Source of the DNA: Anabaena sp. UHCC 0204
Lineage (GTDB): Bacteria; Cyanobacteriota; Cyanobacteriia; Cyanobacteriales; Nostocaceae
Reading direction: 5' to 3'
NCBI RefSeq assembly: GCF_009711975.1
Contig: NZ_VIKW01000025.1
Coordinates: 1-64,000 of the forward strand
DNA: 64,000 bases
This document shows positions 34,788-43,296 of the stretch, piece after piece. How positions within the stretch are numbered: position 1 is the first letter of the stretch; each line of letters begins with the position of its first letter. A program made the translations under genes and the position numbers. Under the pieces are notes generated by a model. The model did not search any database. It was not told where the DNA came from and worked only from the letters and a program-made list of their open reading frames with translations.

Positions 34788-35837
34788 ATGTCACTTGAAA
34801 AACTTAACAAAGTTCTTGCTGCTGGATACGAAAATTTCCCTAAAGGTCGGTTTATTTCTTTAATAGTTTTGAGAACAACTCATTCTGAAACAATTTTCCG
34901 TACAGAAGGTTCTGGTGAACCAATGTCTAGTGAGTTTGTACAGGCTGGATTAACTGATCAAACTATTATTCCTCGGTTAGTGATGACTAAACGTAAACAA
35001 ATAGCTCCAGAACGTAGATATGGACGCGAATTTTTACGATCACATAATCTTCTGTACACAAAAACAGTTAAAGATCAAGGAGAGGTTATCTGTTCATTGA
35101 ATACAAATAAACCATGTGAAATGTGTATAGATTGTTTCCTTTATGGCTTTGCTGCTGGTGGTGGTGGCGCACAGAAAAGTCGCATTTGGACTGAAGATGC
35201 TTTTAGTGTTTTACCTGCTAACGATATTTTAGGTACTCGGACAATAAATGCCATATATGAAAATGGTACGATGCGTTTAAAAAGAGAAGAAGATACAAAG
35301 GCATCACAATCTCTTGTCCCAGATGGCGAATACATCAAACCAGGAGTTCATTTTTTAGATGTAGTAACTCTGAAAGATGTAACTGCTGATGAACTACGGT
35401 ACATTATCGGAAATATTCTTTTTACCAGTCGTTACGGTGCTGTTTCCAGTCGTGTAGGAAGGATGGAAAATCAAATATTAGGTATTTTTGGCAGTATTAC
35501 AGAATTGCCTAGTTCTTTAGAACTTGTACAATCTACCTATGATGCTTTAAGTGATGAACCTTTAGAACATCCTTTAAATATTAATCGAGTAATTACATCA
35601 GCTAAAAAAGTAATTACCAATTGGCAAAACAGAAGAGGGATTTCTGTGCAACTATCTGATGAAGAATTAACAAATTTAATCACTGATGTAGAAACCCACT
35701 GGTCAGAAGCTGAACGTGATACTTTTCTGAAACGTTTAAGTCAATCTTATGAACCTTTCCGTCAAGTTGCACCTGAAAAAAACAAAAACAAAGGCAAAGG
35801 TAAAGGTAAAAATACTCTAGTTGAAGTAGAGAGTTAA
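34788..35837 (+). CDS. csc2: Type I-D backbone subunit Csc2 (Cas7d)
   Basis: This 349-residue protein of the RAMP type forms the crRNA-binding filament of the I-D effector. It has the typical MSLEKLNKVLAAGYENFPKGRFISLIVLRTTHSETIFRTEGSGEPM opening and RLVMTKRKQIAPERRYGREFLR. CEMCIDCFLYGFAAGGGGAQKSRIWTEDAFS also follows. An AGGAG site fits the ATG at 34788 better than the one at 34782, which it abuts. The tail (KNKNKGKGKGKN) is lysine-rich. Confidence 0.94.
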   Translation: MSLEKLNKVLAAGYENFPKGRFISLIVLRTTHSETIFRTEGSGEPMSSEFVQAGLTDQTIIPRLVMTKRKQIAPERRYGREFLRSHNLLYTKTVKDQGEVICSLNTNKPCEMCIDCFLYGFAAGGGGAQKSRIWTEDAFSVLPANDILGTRTINAIYENGTMRLKREEDTKASQSLVPDGEYIKPGVHFLDVVTLKDVTADELRYIIGNILFTSRYGAVSSRVGRMENQILGIFGSITELPSSLELVQSTYDALSDEPLEHPLNINRVITSAKKVITNWQNRRGISVQLSDEELTNLITDVETHWSEAERDTFLKRLSQSYEPFRQVAPEKNKNKGKGKGKNTLVEVES

Positions 35838-35840
35838 ATT

Positions 35841-36599
35841 ATGTCAACAATTCCTTTTCATCAGGCAAAACTTATTGAATTAAACTGTCTTGAACCAGTC
35901 TTTTTTGCCTCTAGGGAGTTGTCTGACACCTATTACACTGAGGGGGTAATTGGGAATTACGCTTTAACCTATGCTTTAGGTTGGGTAAATTCCCCCTACC
36001 GTCTTCAAGGTCAGGCTACAGGACGACCAACCTACAAAGAAGATTTTCAATCAATAGCTCAATCTTGCTATATTTTACCAGCTTCACCAGTAGGTAGAAT
36101 CACATTTAGATTTGAACGTTTTAACGCTCTTTCTGATGCTTACTGGTATGCAATGACTAATAATCGTGTGGCAACTGCAAGAGAAGATTTACCATTACAA
36201 CGTCAAGGAAAAAAACCAAGTTCATTTAGACCAAGTAATTTTCCACAAACTGGAAGATTACGAATGATTGAAAGAGGTAATAAATTTAAAACATTAGTAT
36301 TTGGAAATCAGCCATTACCAGATTATATTCGCGTTGGTAAATTCATGAGTAAAGTTAAAGTGAATGTTCTTAATGAATTTCCTATAACATTGCTTCCAGA
36401 AGGTGAATATCAAAGTCAGAATTATCTAAATGTTGCTGATTTACCCACACAAATACAAGCATTTGCTTTTGATTTAATCTCTATACCTCCTGCACCGATA
36501 TTAAAAAATCTTCACTTTCGAGGTGCAGCTTGGCAAATTGGAGAAATGATTGTACCAGCAGGTTTACATTATTGTGGTAGAGAAAACAGAAATGAGTAA
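35841..36599 (+). CDS. csc1: Type I-D subunit Csc1 (Cas5d)
   Basis: This 252-residue Cas5-like RAMP protein caps the crRNA 5' handle. Its features include LIELNCLEPVFFASRELSDTYYTEGVIGNYALTYALGWVNSPYRL and the C-terminal FRGAAWQIGEMIVPAG. It follows csc2 after 3 bases, and its end overlaps the cas3 start by 8 bases, so translation is coupled. Confidence 0.93.
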   Translation: MSTIPFHQAKLIELNCLEPVFFASRELSDTYYTEGVIGNYALTYALGWVNSPYRLQGQATGRPTYKEDFQSIAQSCYILPASPVGRITFRFERFNALSDAYWYAMTNNRVATAREDLPLQRQGKKPSSFRPSNFPQTGRLRMIERGNKFKTLVFGNQPLPDYIRVGKFMSKVKVNVLNEFPITLLPEGEYQSQNYLNVADLPTQIQAFAFDLISIPPAPILKNLHFRGAAWQIGEMIVPAGLHYCGRENRNE

Positions 36600-38871
36600 T
36601 CAAAAATTAGTTATCAGGTTAGAAAATCGGAGTATTTCAGCTTGTGCATCTCCAAGTGAATTATCTTTCATGAGTGAAAAATTACTACAACATCAAGTTG
36701 ATGTGTTTGAAAAATCAAAAGATGCTGATATTATCCTTGATTTAGCACCAACTGGAACGGGTAAAACCAAAGCTGGATTAACAGTTTTATTACATCAGCC
36801 TACAAAAAGTGCTGTTTATATCGCTCCCACTAATGCTTTAATTGAACAGCAAACAGAAGCAGCACAAAAGTTTATCAATGATGCTAATTTACCTCATGTA
36901 GTTAAATCAGCTTCTGCTAAAGATATTAAAAGTTGGCCAAGTGATAAAGTAGGGGGTCGTCCTGGAGAAAAACTATATAATGTTTTACGAAATCCAGCGA
37001 CTGTTTTTAATGATGTTGATGTTAATACGCCTATTCTGCTAGTAACAAACCCTGATATTTTTTACTATGCAACTTTCTTTGCATACAACAAGCTAGATAG
37101 AGGTAATATCGCTAGTGGTTTTTACACTAAATTCTCTACAGTCATATTTGATGAATTTCATCTTTATGATGCTAAACAGCTAGTAGGAATGTTATTTTAT
37201 CTTGCTTATTCTCACGTTTTTAAATTTTTCCAAAATGGGCGGAAAGTGGTATTACTCACCGCAACACCAGAACCAGCTTGTGAATTAGCATTAGACAATT
37301 TAAAACAGGCTGGTGTAAGAATAGCTAGAATTGATGGAGAAGCAGATAATGGTCAGCTTTTACCGTCACAAACAGCAGTTAATTTAGAATTTAGACCTAA
37401 ACCAGATAGCAAAGAAGAATGGTTAAGAGAATTAGCAGCAGAAGTTGTTCAACGTTTTCAAGATAAACCAAATGAAAATGGTGCTGTAATTCTTGACTCA
37501 CTTGATAATATTAATCGTCTATCAGATTTACTACAACAGCAAGGACTGAGTGAACATATTGGACGCATTACTGGACCCGCACCTAAAAAAGATAGACATA
37601 GGGCTATGCAATGTCAAATAATTTTAGCCACCAGCACTGTAGATGTAGGATTTAATTTTGAAAGAACTCCTGAACCAACAAGACAAAATTTAGATTGGTT
37701 GATTTTTTCGGCACGCGATCGCTCTGCATTTTGGCAGAGAATAGGTAGAGTGGGGCGTGTTTTGGGTAAATCTGAAACTAATATAGATTCAGAAGCCATT
37801 GCTTACTTACCTGCTGACGCTTGGGAACACAATATAACATCTCTTGATACTTCTGGTGGACGTGCAGCACTAAAAGAGATGTTAGATAATCTTACCTGTT
37901 TAGATAAACCTTTTTTAGCTGCTTACTGGCGTTCAGAAGCATTTTTAGAAATTGCCCGTCCTTTACTGGAACTAGAAGAACTGCTAGAAAATTTAACAGG
38001 TGCTGAATTAATTTCTCAACTTTTTGAAACTTTAAGATCAGTTTTAGGTGGAAATAGAAATTGGAATGACTACCGTTACAGAATGAACGTTTTAAGAGGT
38101 GCTGAAACTATTGCTAAAAAAACTCCCAAAGAAATTAAAAAAGATTGGAAATACATCAAAGGTGGTCAGGCTTTTGTAAAAAGATTTATCAAAGTAACAT
38201 CTCCTCAAGAATGGGATGATTTAGAAGCCGGACGGACAACAATAGAAGAATATGAAAAATTATTTAAAGAAGATGAAGAGGTTTTGGAGGACTTAAAAGA
38301 ATTTGCGGAAATATTCAGTACCAGCTATGCACCTTTATTTAGTTTTCGTTCTAGTTTATTTGAAAGTTTACCCATTCGTGATCCTCACGGATTTTTGCTA
38401 GATGAATCTGAAGAAACACGCCTTGATCCTTTTCATTTACTACGCTATTACGAATTTGTGCAAAATGGTGATTATATTGAATTAACACATCGTGCTAGTG
38501 AAACCTATCAATTGAGTTTTAGACTGCGATATTATGATAAATGGCAAGAATTTTTAAATACAGAATTAAACAAACTAACAGCCTTCAAAAATTGCCAAAT
38601 TACTCGCAGTGCTGGAGGTGCAATTCGACCAACACCCTTAATACAAGAATTAAATAGGCATCTTTTACCAGGAGTAATTATTTGCCCCGTCACAAATGCT
38701 GCTGCTATTTTTCAATTAAATAGACAAGGTATTATTTCTTATCCAATAAATATTGTTTGTAATGATGCTGATAAAGAATATAGATTCTTTGCTGGTTTAT
38801 CAGGAATCTTAACAATGGCTATGAAATGTAAACAGCTACGGCTTCCAGATGATGAAGTTTTTATCGCTTAA
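36592..38871 (+). CDS. cas3: Type I-D CRISPR helicase Cas3' (no HD domain)
   Basis: This 759-residue superfamily 2 DNA helicase has Walker A APTGTGKT (about 52-59), DEFH motif II, LLTATPEP motif III, TSTVDVGFNF motif V and FWQRIGRVGRVLG motif VI. No HD domain is present, as expected for type I-D, where HD is in Cas10d. The start ATG lies in the last codons of csc1. In Synechocystis cas3 precedes cas10d; here it is between csc1 and cas6. The last 250 residues are a helical C-terminal domain without a known motif. Confidence 0.92.
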   Translation: MSNQKLVIRLENRSISACASPSELSFMSEKLLQHQVDVFEKSKDADIILDLAPTGTGKTKAGLTVLLHQPTKSAVYIAPTNALIEQQTEAAQKFINDANLPHVVKSASAKDIKSWPSDKVGGRPGEKLYNVLRNPATVFNDVDVNTPILLVTNPDIFYYATFFAYNKLDRGNIASGFYTKFSTVIFDEFHLYDAKQLVGMLFYLAYSHVFKFFQNGRKVVLLTATPEPACELALDNLKQAGVRIARIDGEADNGQLLPSQTAVNLEFRPKPDSKEEWLRELAAEVVQRFQDKPNENGAVILDSLDNINRLSDLLQQQGLSEHIGRITGPAPKKDRHRAMQCQIILATSTVDVGFNFERTPEPTRQNLDWLIFSARDRSAFWQRIGRVGRVLGKSETNIDSEAIAYLPADAWEHNITSLDTSGGRAALKEMLDNLTCLDKPFLAAYWRSEAFLEIARPLLELEELLENLTGAELISQLFETLRSVLGGNRNWNDYRYRMNVLRGAETIAKKTPKEIKKDWKYIKGGQAFVKRFIKVTSPQEWDDLEAGRTTIEEYEKLFKEDEEVLEDLKEFAEIFSTSYAPLFSFRSSLFESLPIRDPHGFLLDESEETRLDPFHLLRYYEFVQNGDYIELTHRASETYQLSFRLRYYDKWQEFLNTELNKLTAFKNCQITRSAGGAIRPTPLIQELNRHLLPGVIICPVTNAAAIFQLNRQGIISYPINIVCNDADKEYRFFAGLSGILTMAMKCKQLRLPDDEVFIA

Positions 38872-38894
38872 TAAACATTATTTTTGAATTAATC

Positions 38895-39713
38895 ATGCCC
38901 CATAGTCTCATCCTCAACATCACCCCCCAATCCCCCATCTACACCAATTTCCTCTCCGGTAGACATTACCACGCCTTATTCCTTAATCTAGTCAGTTCTG
39001 TTGATAGAAAATTAGGCGACTACCTCCACGAATCAAACGCCGATAAACCCTTTACTCTCTCACCTTTACAAATCCAAAGTAGAAATAAAACTCAATTTTT
39101 CACCCTACAATATAATCATCAAAAACAGATTCCCTCAGGTACTCCCTGTTGGTGGCGGATATCTTTATTAGATGACAATTTATTTAGTCAACTCACACCT
39201 TTATGGTTAAATCTCAACCCGGAACAACCTTGGCATTTAGGTTCAGCTAATTTACATATTACCAGCATTCAAGGTACACCTCAATCTACCCAACCTTGGG
39301 CTAATGCTTGTAGTTATAACCAATTATATGAACAAGCAAATGAAAAAGATCGGACTTTTAATTTTATCTTTTCCACACCTGTAGCCTTTCGCCAAGGTGC
39401 ATTTGATAATGTTTTACCAACGCGAGAATCTGTATTTAATAGTCTGCTGAATCGGTGGAATAAATATAGTGGAATTGAATTAACTAATATTCCCCTTGAA
39501 TCTATTTATCCTAGTGCTTTTAATATCGGAACTGAGGTTATTAGCAACTATGAAAATAAATTTATTGGTTGTTTAGGTGAAATTAGTTATCGCATTCTTG
39601 GCAATGTGGACGCAATAGGAATTAAACAAATTAATGCTTTGGCTGATTTTGTTTTATATGCAGGTATTGGGAGAAAAACAACAATGGGAATGGGAATGGT
39701 GAGAAGAAGGTGA
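38895..39713 (+). CDS. cas6: CRISPR RNA endonuclease Cas6 (type I-D)
   Basis: This 272-residue RAMP endoribonuclease cuts the CRISPR transcript in the repeat. Two ferredoxin-like halves are suggested by SLILNITPQSPIYTNFLSGRHYHALFLNLVSSVD and FNFIFSTPVAFRQG. The glycine-rich C-terminal loop LYAGIGRKTTMGMGMVRRR binds RNA. H24 (GRHYH) is a catalytic candidate. It follows cas3 by 23 bases. Confidence 0.92.
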   Translation: MPHSLILNITPQSPIYTNFLSGRHYHALFLNLVSSVDRKLGDYLHESNADKPFTLSPLQIQSRNKTQFFTLQYNHQKQIPSGTPCWWRISLLDDNLFSQLTPLWLNLNPEQPWHLGSANLHITSIQGTPQSTQPWANACSYNQLYEQANEKDRTFNFIFSTPVAFRQGAFDNVLPTRESVFNSLLNRWNKYSGIELTNIPLESIYPSAFNIGTEVISNYENKFIGCLGEISYRILGNVDAIGIKQINALADFVLYAGIGRKTTMGMGMVRRR

Positions 39714-39766
39714 CAGGTGACAGTGAAGAAGTAAGAAGTAACGAGAGAATAGAAGAGGAGTTATTT

Positions 39767-40135
39767 ATGAAAATTGAATCACATCGAGATTTAATTGTTT
39801 GGCAGAAATCAATGGATATGGTAGTTCAAATTTATCAATTATCAACTTTATTTCCATCCATAGAAAATTATCGTCTTACGTCACAAATTACTCGTGCAGC
39901 AGCATCTGTTCCAGCCAATATTGCAGAAGGTCATGCACGAGGAACAACTAAAAACGATTTTGCACATTTTTTATCTATAGCTAAAGGTTCATTAATGGAA
40001 ACAGAAACTTTTTTAATGCTGGCAGTCAGGTTAAATTATCTAACTCAAGAACAAGCAAATTCCACATTATTGCTGATTATAGAAATTAGCAAAATGCTCA
40101 CATCTCTTCGTTATCGAATCTTAAATAATTCATAG
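39767..40135 (+). CDS. Four-helix-bundle protein inside the cas operon
   Basis: This 122-residue protein is of the S23/IVP-type four-helix bundle family: HRDLIVWQKSMDMVVQIYQLSTLFPSIENYRLTSQITRAAASVPANIAEGHARGTTKNDFAHFLSIAKGSLMETETFLMLAVRL. Relatives lie in rRNA intervening sequences and beside diversity-generating retroelements; their function is unclear. AGGAG precedes the ATG at 39767, and the 57 bases upstream (GGTGACAGTGAAGAAG...) are STRR-like, so the longer frame is not used. It is not a usual cas gene; its role here is unknown. It may be a passenger. Confidence 0.85.
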   Translation: MKIESHRDLIVWQKSMDMVVQIYQLSTLFPSIENYRLTSQITRAAASVPANIAEGHARGTTKNDFAHFLSIAKGSLMETETFLMLAVRLNYLTQEQANSTLLLIIEISKMLTSLRYRILNNS

Positions 40136-40186
40136 GTAATTATCTTCCTATTCTCACTTGTCATCTATCAAATTTTTTAATTAACT

Positions 40187-40840
40187 ATGGCTAAACAAAA
40201 TCAAACTAACTCTCTTCCTACTGTCACCTGTCACCTGTCACCTATCACCTCTTCTGATGATTATGTGAATATTGCGTCTTTAAATCAATATTCCTATTGT
40301 CCTCACCGTTGTTGGCGGATTCATTGTGCTGGGGAGTTTGTTGATAATCAATATACTATTGAAGGCACAAGTTTACATGAAAGAGTTCACACCGTTGGGG
40401 AAGTAAATCGGGATGAAACTTGGCAGATACGGGCTATTTATTTGAAGTCTGATCAATATCAGTTAATTGGTAAATCAGATTTAATTGAATTTGAAAATGG
40501 CGAGTTTTATCCAATTGAATATAAACGTGGACGTAAAGGAGAATGGGATAATGATGAATTACAAGTTTGCGCTCAGGCTTTGTGTTTGGAGGAAATGACG
40601 GGAAAAAATATCAATTCTGGTTATATCTATTATGCTCAAACTCATCAACGCAAATTAGTGGAAATTACGCCGGAATTACGAGCAGTTACAATCGCAACTA
40701 TTGAATCTGTACAAATGTTGCTGTTTACGGGTGCTATGCCGAAAGCAGTGAAAACAAAACGCTGTGATGGTTGTAGTCTTTATTCTCAATGTTTGCCTCA
40801 AGCTGTTGATAAAGTTAGTCGTTATCAAGAGGCAAATTGA
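40187..40840 (+). CDS. cas4: CRISPR adaptation nuclease Cas4
   Basis: This 217-residue PD-(D/E)XK nuclease trims prespacers. Its core motifs are NQYSYCPHRCW (Cys38), GKSDLIEF (D98), YPIEYKRG (E111, K113), and CDGCSLYSQC (C193, C196, C202). The Cys residues can hold an iron-sulfur cluster. The first 20 or so residues (TVTCHLSPITS) are encoded by CTGTCAC heptamer repeats, so a repeat seems to have been taken into the coding start. A GTG at 40265 could be an alternative start. cas1 follows after 97 bases, including another heptamer run. Confidence 0.92.
   Translation: MAKQNQTNSLPTVTCHLSPITSSDDYVNIASLNQYSYCPHRCWRIHCAGEFVDNQYTIEGTSLHERVHTVGEVNRDETWQIRAIYLKSDQYQLIGKSDLIEFENGEFYPIEYKRGRKGEWDNDELQVCAQALCLEEMTGKNINSGYIYYAQTHQRKLVEITPELRAVTIATIESVQMLLFTGAMPKAVKTKRCDGCSLYSQCLPQAVDKVSRYQEAN
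40216..40254 (+). repeat. CTGTCAC heptamer repeats within the start of cas4
   Basis: Four to five CTGTCAC/CTATCAC units lie inside the first codons of cas4. Related runs lie between cas4 and cas1 (about 40888-40920) and after cas1 (41941-41975). Confidence 0.65.
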
Positions 40841-40937
40841 TCGGTTTTTAATTGATGCAAAAAACCAAAACATTTCTAAAACTCTTTTTACTGTCACCTG
40901 TCACCTGTCCACTGTCACCTATTTTGAGGATTTAATT

Positions 40938-41939
40938 ATGAGTACGCTTTACGTTACACAAAATGATGCTTTTATTGGTAAGGTTGATGAACGGATTCAT
41001 GTGAAGTTTGAAAAAAAAATACTTCAGGATATTCCGTTTATTCACCTTAAAGATGTGGTTGTTTTGGGACGTGCTACTATTTCACCTGCTGTTGTTTCTG
41101 AATTAATGACTCGTCATATTCCTCTTTCTTTTATTAATGAAATGGGTCATTATTTAGGAAGGTTAGAACCGGAAATGACTAAAAATATTTTCGTTCGTAA
41201 AGCTCAATGGCAAGCTGCTGGAGAGTCTTCCCAAGCTGTTCATGTTGTGCAAAGTTTTGTGAGGGGGAAGTTGAAAAATTATCGTCAAATTTTGATGCGT
41301 TGTCAACGAGAATCTGATGTTGATTTATCTAAATATATTACTCGCATTGAACAAACGATCGCACCCATTGATTCTACTCACAATATTAACTCTTTGCGTG
41401 GGTTGGAAGGTGCAGGAAGTGCGGCTTATTTTGGTTGTTTTAATCAGTTGATTCGTAACCCGGATTTTACTTTTACTAAGCGCGTGCGTCGTCCAGCTAC
41501 TGATCCGGTAAACTCGTTATTGGGTTTTGGTTATTCTTTGTTGCGTCATGATATTCAAGGTGCGGTGAATATTGTGGGTTTTGATCCATATTTAGGATAC
41601 TTGCATTGCGATCGCTATGGAAGACCTTCTTTACCTCTAGATTTAATGGAGGAGTTTCGTCCTCTGGTGGTAGATTCGGTGGTTTTATCAATTTTGAATA
41701 AGCAATTATTAACACCAGGCGATTTTGTCACTGAACCTTTAAGTGGTGCTGTTCATCTCACTCCTGAAGGACGTAAAACCTTTTTAATTCAGTATCAAAA
41801 GAAAAAGCTATCGGAGTTTAAACATCCGGTTATGGGTCGTAAATGTTCTTATAGGCAGGCTTTTGAATGGCAAGCTAGATTACTTGCTAAATACTTAATG
41901 GGGGAAACGGATAAGTATCCACCTTTGTTTTTAAAATAA
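40938..41939 (+). CDS. cas1: CRISPR integrase Cas1
   Basis: This 333-residue integrase inserts new spacers. The MSTLYVTQNDAFIGKVDERIHVKF opening is typical of subtype I-D. Active-site residues are E157 (RGLEGAGSAAYFG), H223 (YLGYLHCDRYGRPS) and E238 (DLMEEFRPLV). A GAGGA site lies ahead of the ATG at 40938. The longer upstream frame (from 40764) overlaps cas4 and runs through heptamer repeats, so it is not the real start. Confidence 0.95.
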   Translation: MSTLYVTQNDAFIGKVDERIHVKFEKKILQDIPFIHLKDVVVLGRATISPAVVSELMTRHIPLSFINEMGHYLGRLEPEMTKNIFVRKAQWQAAGESSQAVHVVQSFVRGKLKNYRQILMRCQRESDVDLSKYITRIEQTIAPIDSTHNINSLRGLEGAGSAAYFGCFNQLIRNPDFTFTKRVRRPATDPVNSLLGFGYSLLRHDIQGAVNIVGFDPYLGYLHCDRYGRPSLPLDLMEEFRPLVVDSVVLSILNKQLLTPGDFVTEPLSGAVHLTPEGRKTFLIQYQKKKLSEFKHPVMGRKCSYRQAFEWQARLLAKYLMGETDKYPPLFLK

Positions 41940-41993
41940 GAAGGTGACAGGGAACAGTTGACAGGTGACAGTAAGAAGGTAAGAGTCAAAAGC

Positions 41994-42084
41994 AGGACTT
42001 ACGCACAAGTCACGAAAGAACGAACCACGAAGGCACGAAGGACACGAAGAAAAGAGGGTTTCAGAGATATTTTGCATAAGTCCT
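41994..42084. mobile_element. MITE-like element, family B, copy 1
   Basis: A 91-bp element begins AGGACTTACGCA and ends TGCATAAGTCCT (one mismatch between the inverted ends). It carries internal CACGAAGGCACGAAGGACACGAAG. It lies between cas1 and cas2. A second copy, with a damaged left end, is at 49374-49459. No coding capacity. Confidence 0.7.
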
Positions 42085-42135
42085 AAAAAGTTTATTCTTC
42101 CCAATTACCTATCACCCATTACCAATTACCAATTT

Positions 42136-42408
42136 ATGAATGTTGTTGTTTCTTACGATATTTCTGAGGATAAGCGCCGTACTAAAATCCATAGTATTCT
42201 CAAGTCTTATGGACAATGGGTGCAGTATAGTATTTTTGAATGTCAGTTAACTGATACTCAGTATGCTAAACTGCGATCGCGCCTCAATAAGTTAATTAAG
42301 CCGGAAACTGATAGCATCCGTTTTTATTTTCTCTGTGCTTGCTGTTTTGGGAAAGTAGAAAGAATTGGTGGTGAACAACCCCTTGATACGACGATTTTCT
42401 TTGCTTAA
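42136..42408 (+). CDS. cas2: CRISPR adaptation protein Cas2
   Basis: This 90-residue Cas2, the partner of Cas1, begins MNVVVSYDISEDKRRTKIHSILKSYGQWVQYSIFECQLTD with the conserved Asp at position 8. It continues with SIRFYFLCACC. It is separated from cas1 by 196 bases that hold a MITE and STRRs. The ACCAATT repeat runs right up to the ATG and leaves no clear ribosome site. The CRISPR leader starts after the stop. Confidence 0.95.
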   Translation: MNVVVSYDISEDKRRTKIHSILKSYGQWVQYSIFECQLTDTQYAKLRSRLNKLIKPETDSIRFYFLCACCFGKVERIGGEQPLDTTIFFA

Positions 42409-42634
42409 TGCGCGAGGGGGTGGGTGTAAAAAATCCAGTTTCTCAAAAAATGCCTGAAGTTATACCTACATAAGGCTTTGATGGTTTTTTTGGCTTTACC
42501 CTGCCGCGCACCTTACACAGCAAAGGTTTCAGCTATTTTCCCTCTTGACACAATTTCTGAAATGGACTATGATAATAAGTGTCGCGCAACCGAACCTTGA
42601 AAATCAAATACAGTCAGGCTTCCAGCGCCTCGCT
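42409..42634 (+). promoter_or_regulatory. CRISPR leader
   Basis: The 226 bases between cas2 and the first repeat are AT-rich with a GC-rich start (GCGCGAGGGGGTGGGTG). They contain the only good promoter nearby and end GCGCCTCGCT next to repeat 1. New spacers are expected to be added at this end. Confidence 0.8.
42545..42573 (+). promoter_or_regulatory. Sigma70-type promoter of the CRISPR array
   Basis: A perfect -35 TTGACA (42545-42550), a 17-base spacer and a near-perfect -10 TATGAT (42568-42573) predict a start near 42580. That is about 55 bases before the first repeat. Confidence 0.8.
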
Positions 42635-43174
42635 ATTGCAATTTCTCTTACTCCCTATTAGGGATTGAAACTTACGCGCCCATTGAAGTAACAGAATTCG
42701 AGCTAATTGCAATTTCTCTTACTCCCTATTAGGGATTGAAACGGCTTTTGCTCTCTGTAAAGCTCAAGCATGGCTGCATAGATTGCAATTTCTCTTACTC
42801 CCTATTAGGGATTGAAACTCAGTAGTAGTGTCAGGTACAACAGTGCTACCATATTGCAATTTCTCTTACTCCCTATTAGGGATTGAAACGGGGTAAGAGA
42901 AAGCAAAACACACACACAGACCAAATTGCAATTTCTCTTACTCCCTATTAGGGATTGAAACGCCATACACTACCAACGGGAGGATTTGAGAGCAATTGCA
43001 ATTTCTCTTACTCCCTATTAGGGATTGAAACTTTAATTAATATTTTGTGGGGTCTACAGATGCGTATTGCAATTTCTCTTACTCCCTATTAGGGATTGAA
43101 ACAAGTGATGCCATTTAAAAACACAGGAAAAATCTTAATTGCAATTTCTCTTACTCCCTATTAGGGATTGAAAC
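42635..43174 (+). CRISPR. Type I-D CRISPR array, 8 repeats and 7 spacers
   Basis: Eight identical 37-base repeats start at 42635, 42706, 42782, 42853, 42925, 42995, 43066 and 43138. Each begins ATTGCAATTTCTC and ends CCCTATTAGGGATTGAAAC; the last part forms a CCCTA/TAGGG stem for Cas6. Spacers are 34, 39, 34, 35, 33, 34 and 35 bases. Repeats show no decay, even at the far end. Transcription runs from the leader at cas2. The array ends at a terminator-like hairpin. Confidence 0.98.
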
Positions 43175-43196
43175 ATCTATTGCAATAGATTTTTTT
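43175..43196 (+). terminator. Rho-independent terminator at the end of the CRISPR array
   Basis: ATCTATTGCAATAGAT, a perfect short palindrome, is followed by a run of seven T. It starts at the base after the last repeat. Confidence 0.75.
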
Positions 43197-43211
43197 GGTG
43201 AAATTCTACCA

Positions 43212-43223
43212 ATTGTAATTTCT
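43212..43223 (+). repeat. Truncated CRISPR repeat 5' end
   Basis: ATTGTAATTTCT differs by one base from the first 12 bases of the repeat. It lies 37 bases after the last full repeat, where the next repeat would be expected, so it may be the decayed ninth repeat. Confidence 0.45.
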
Positions 43224-43296
43224 ATGGAAATCTTGCCCGCTAATGGTCAAGGACAGGCAAGATTGCCCATCCCACAAAATTGAATAATTTATTTTT

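Noticed and set aside
40764-40937. N-terminal extension of cas1
   Set aside because: It overlaps the end of cas4 and CTGTCAC repeats; conserved Cas1 starts at MSTLYVTQ with a GAGGA site before it.
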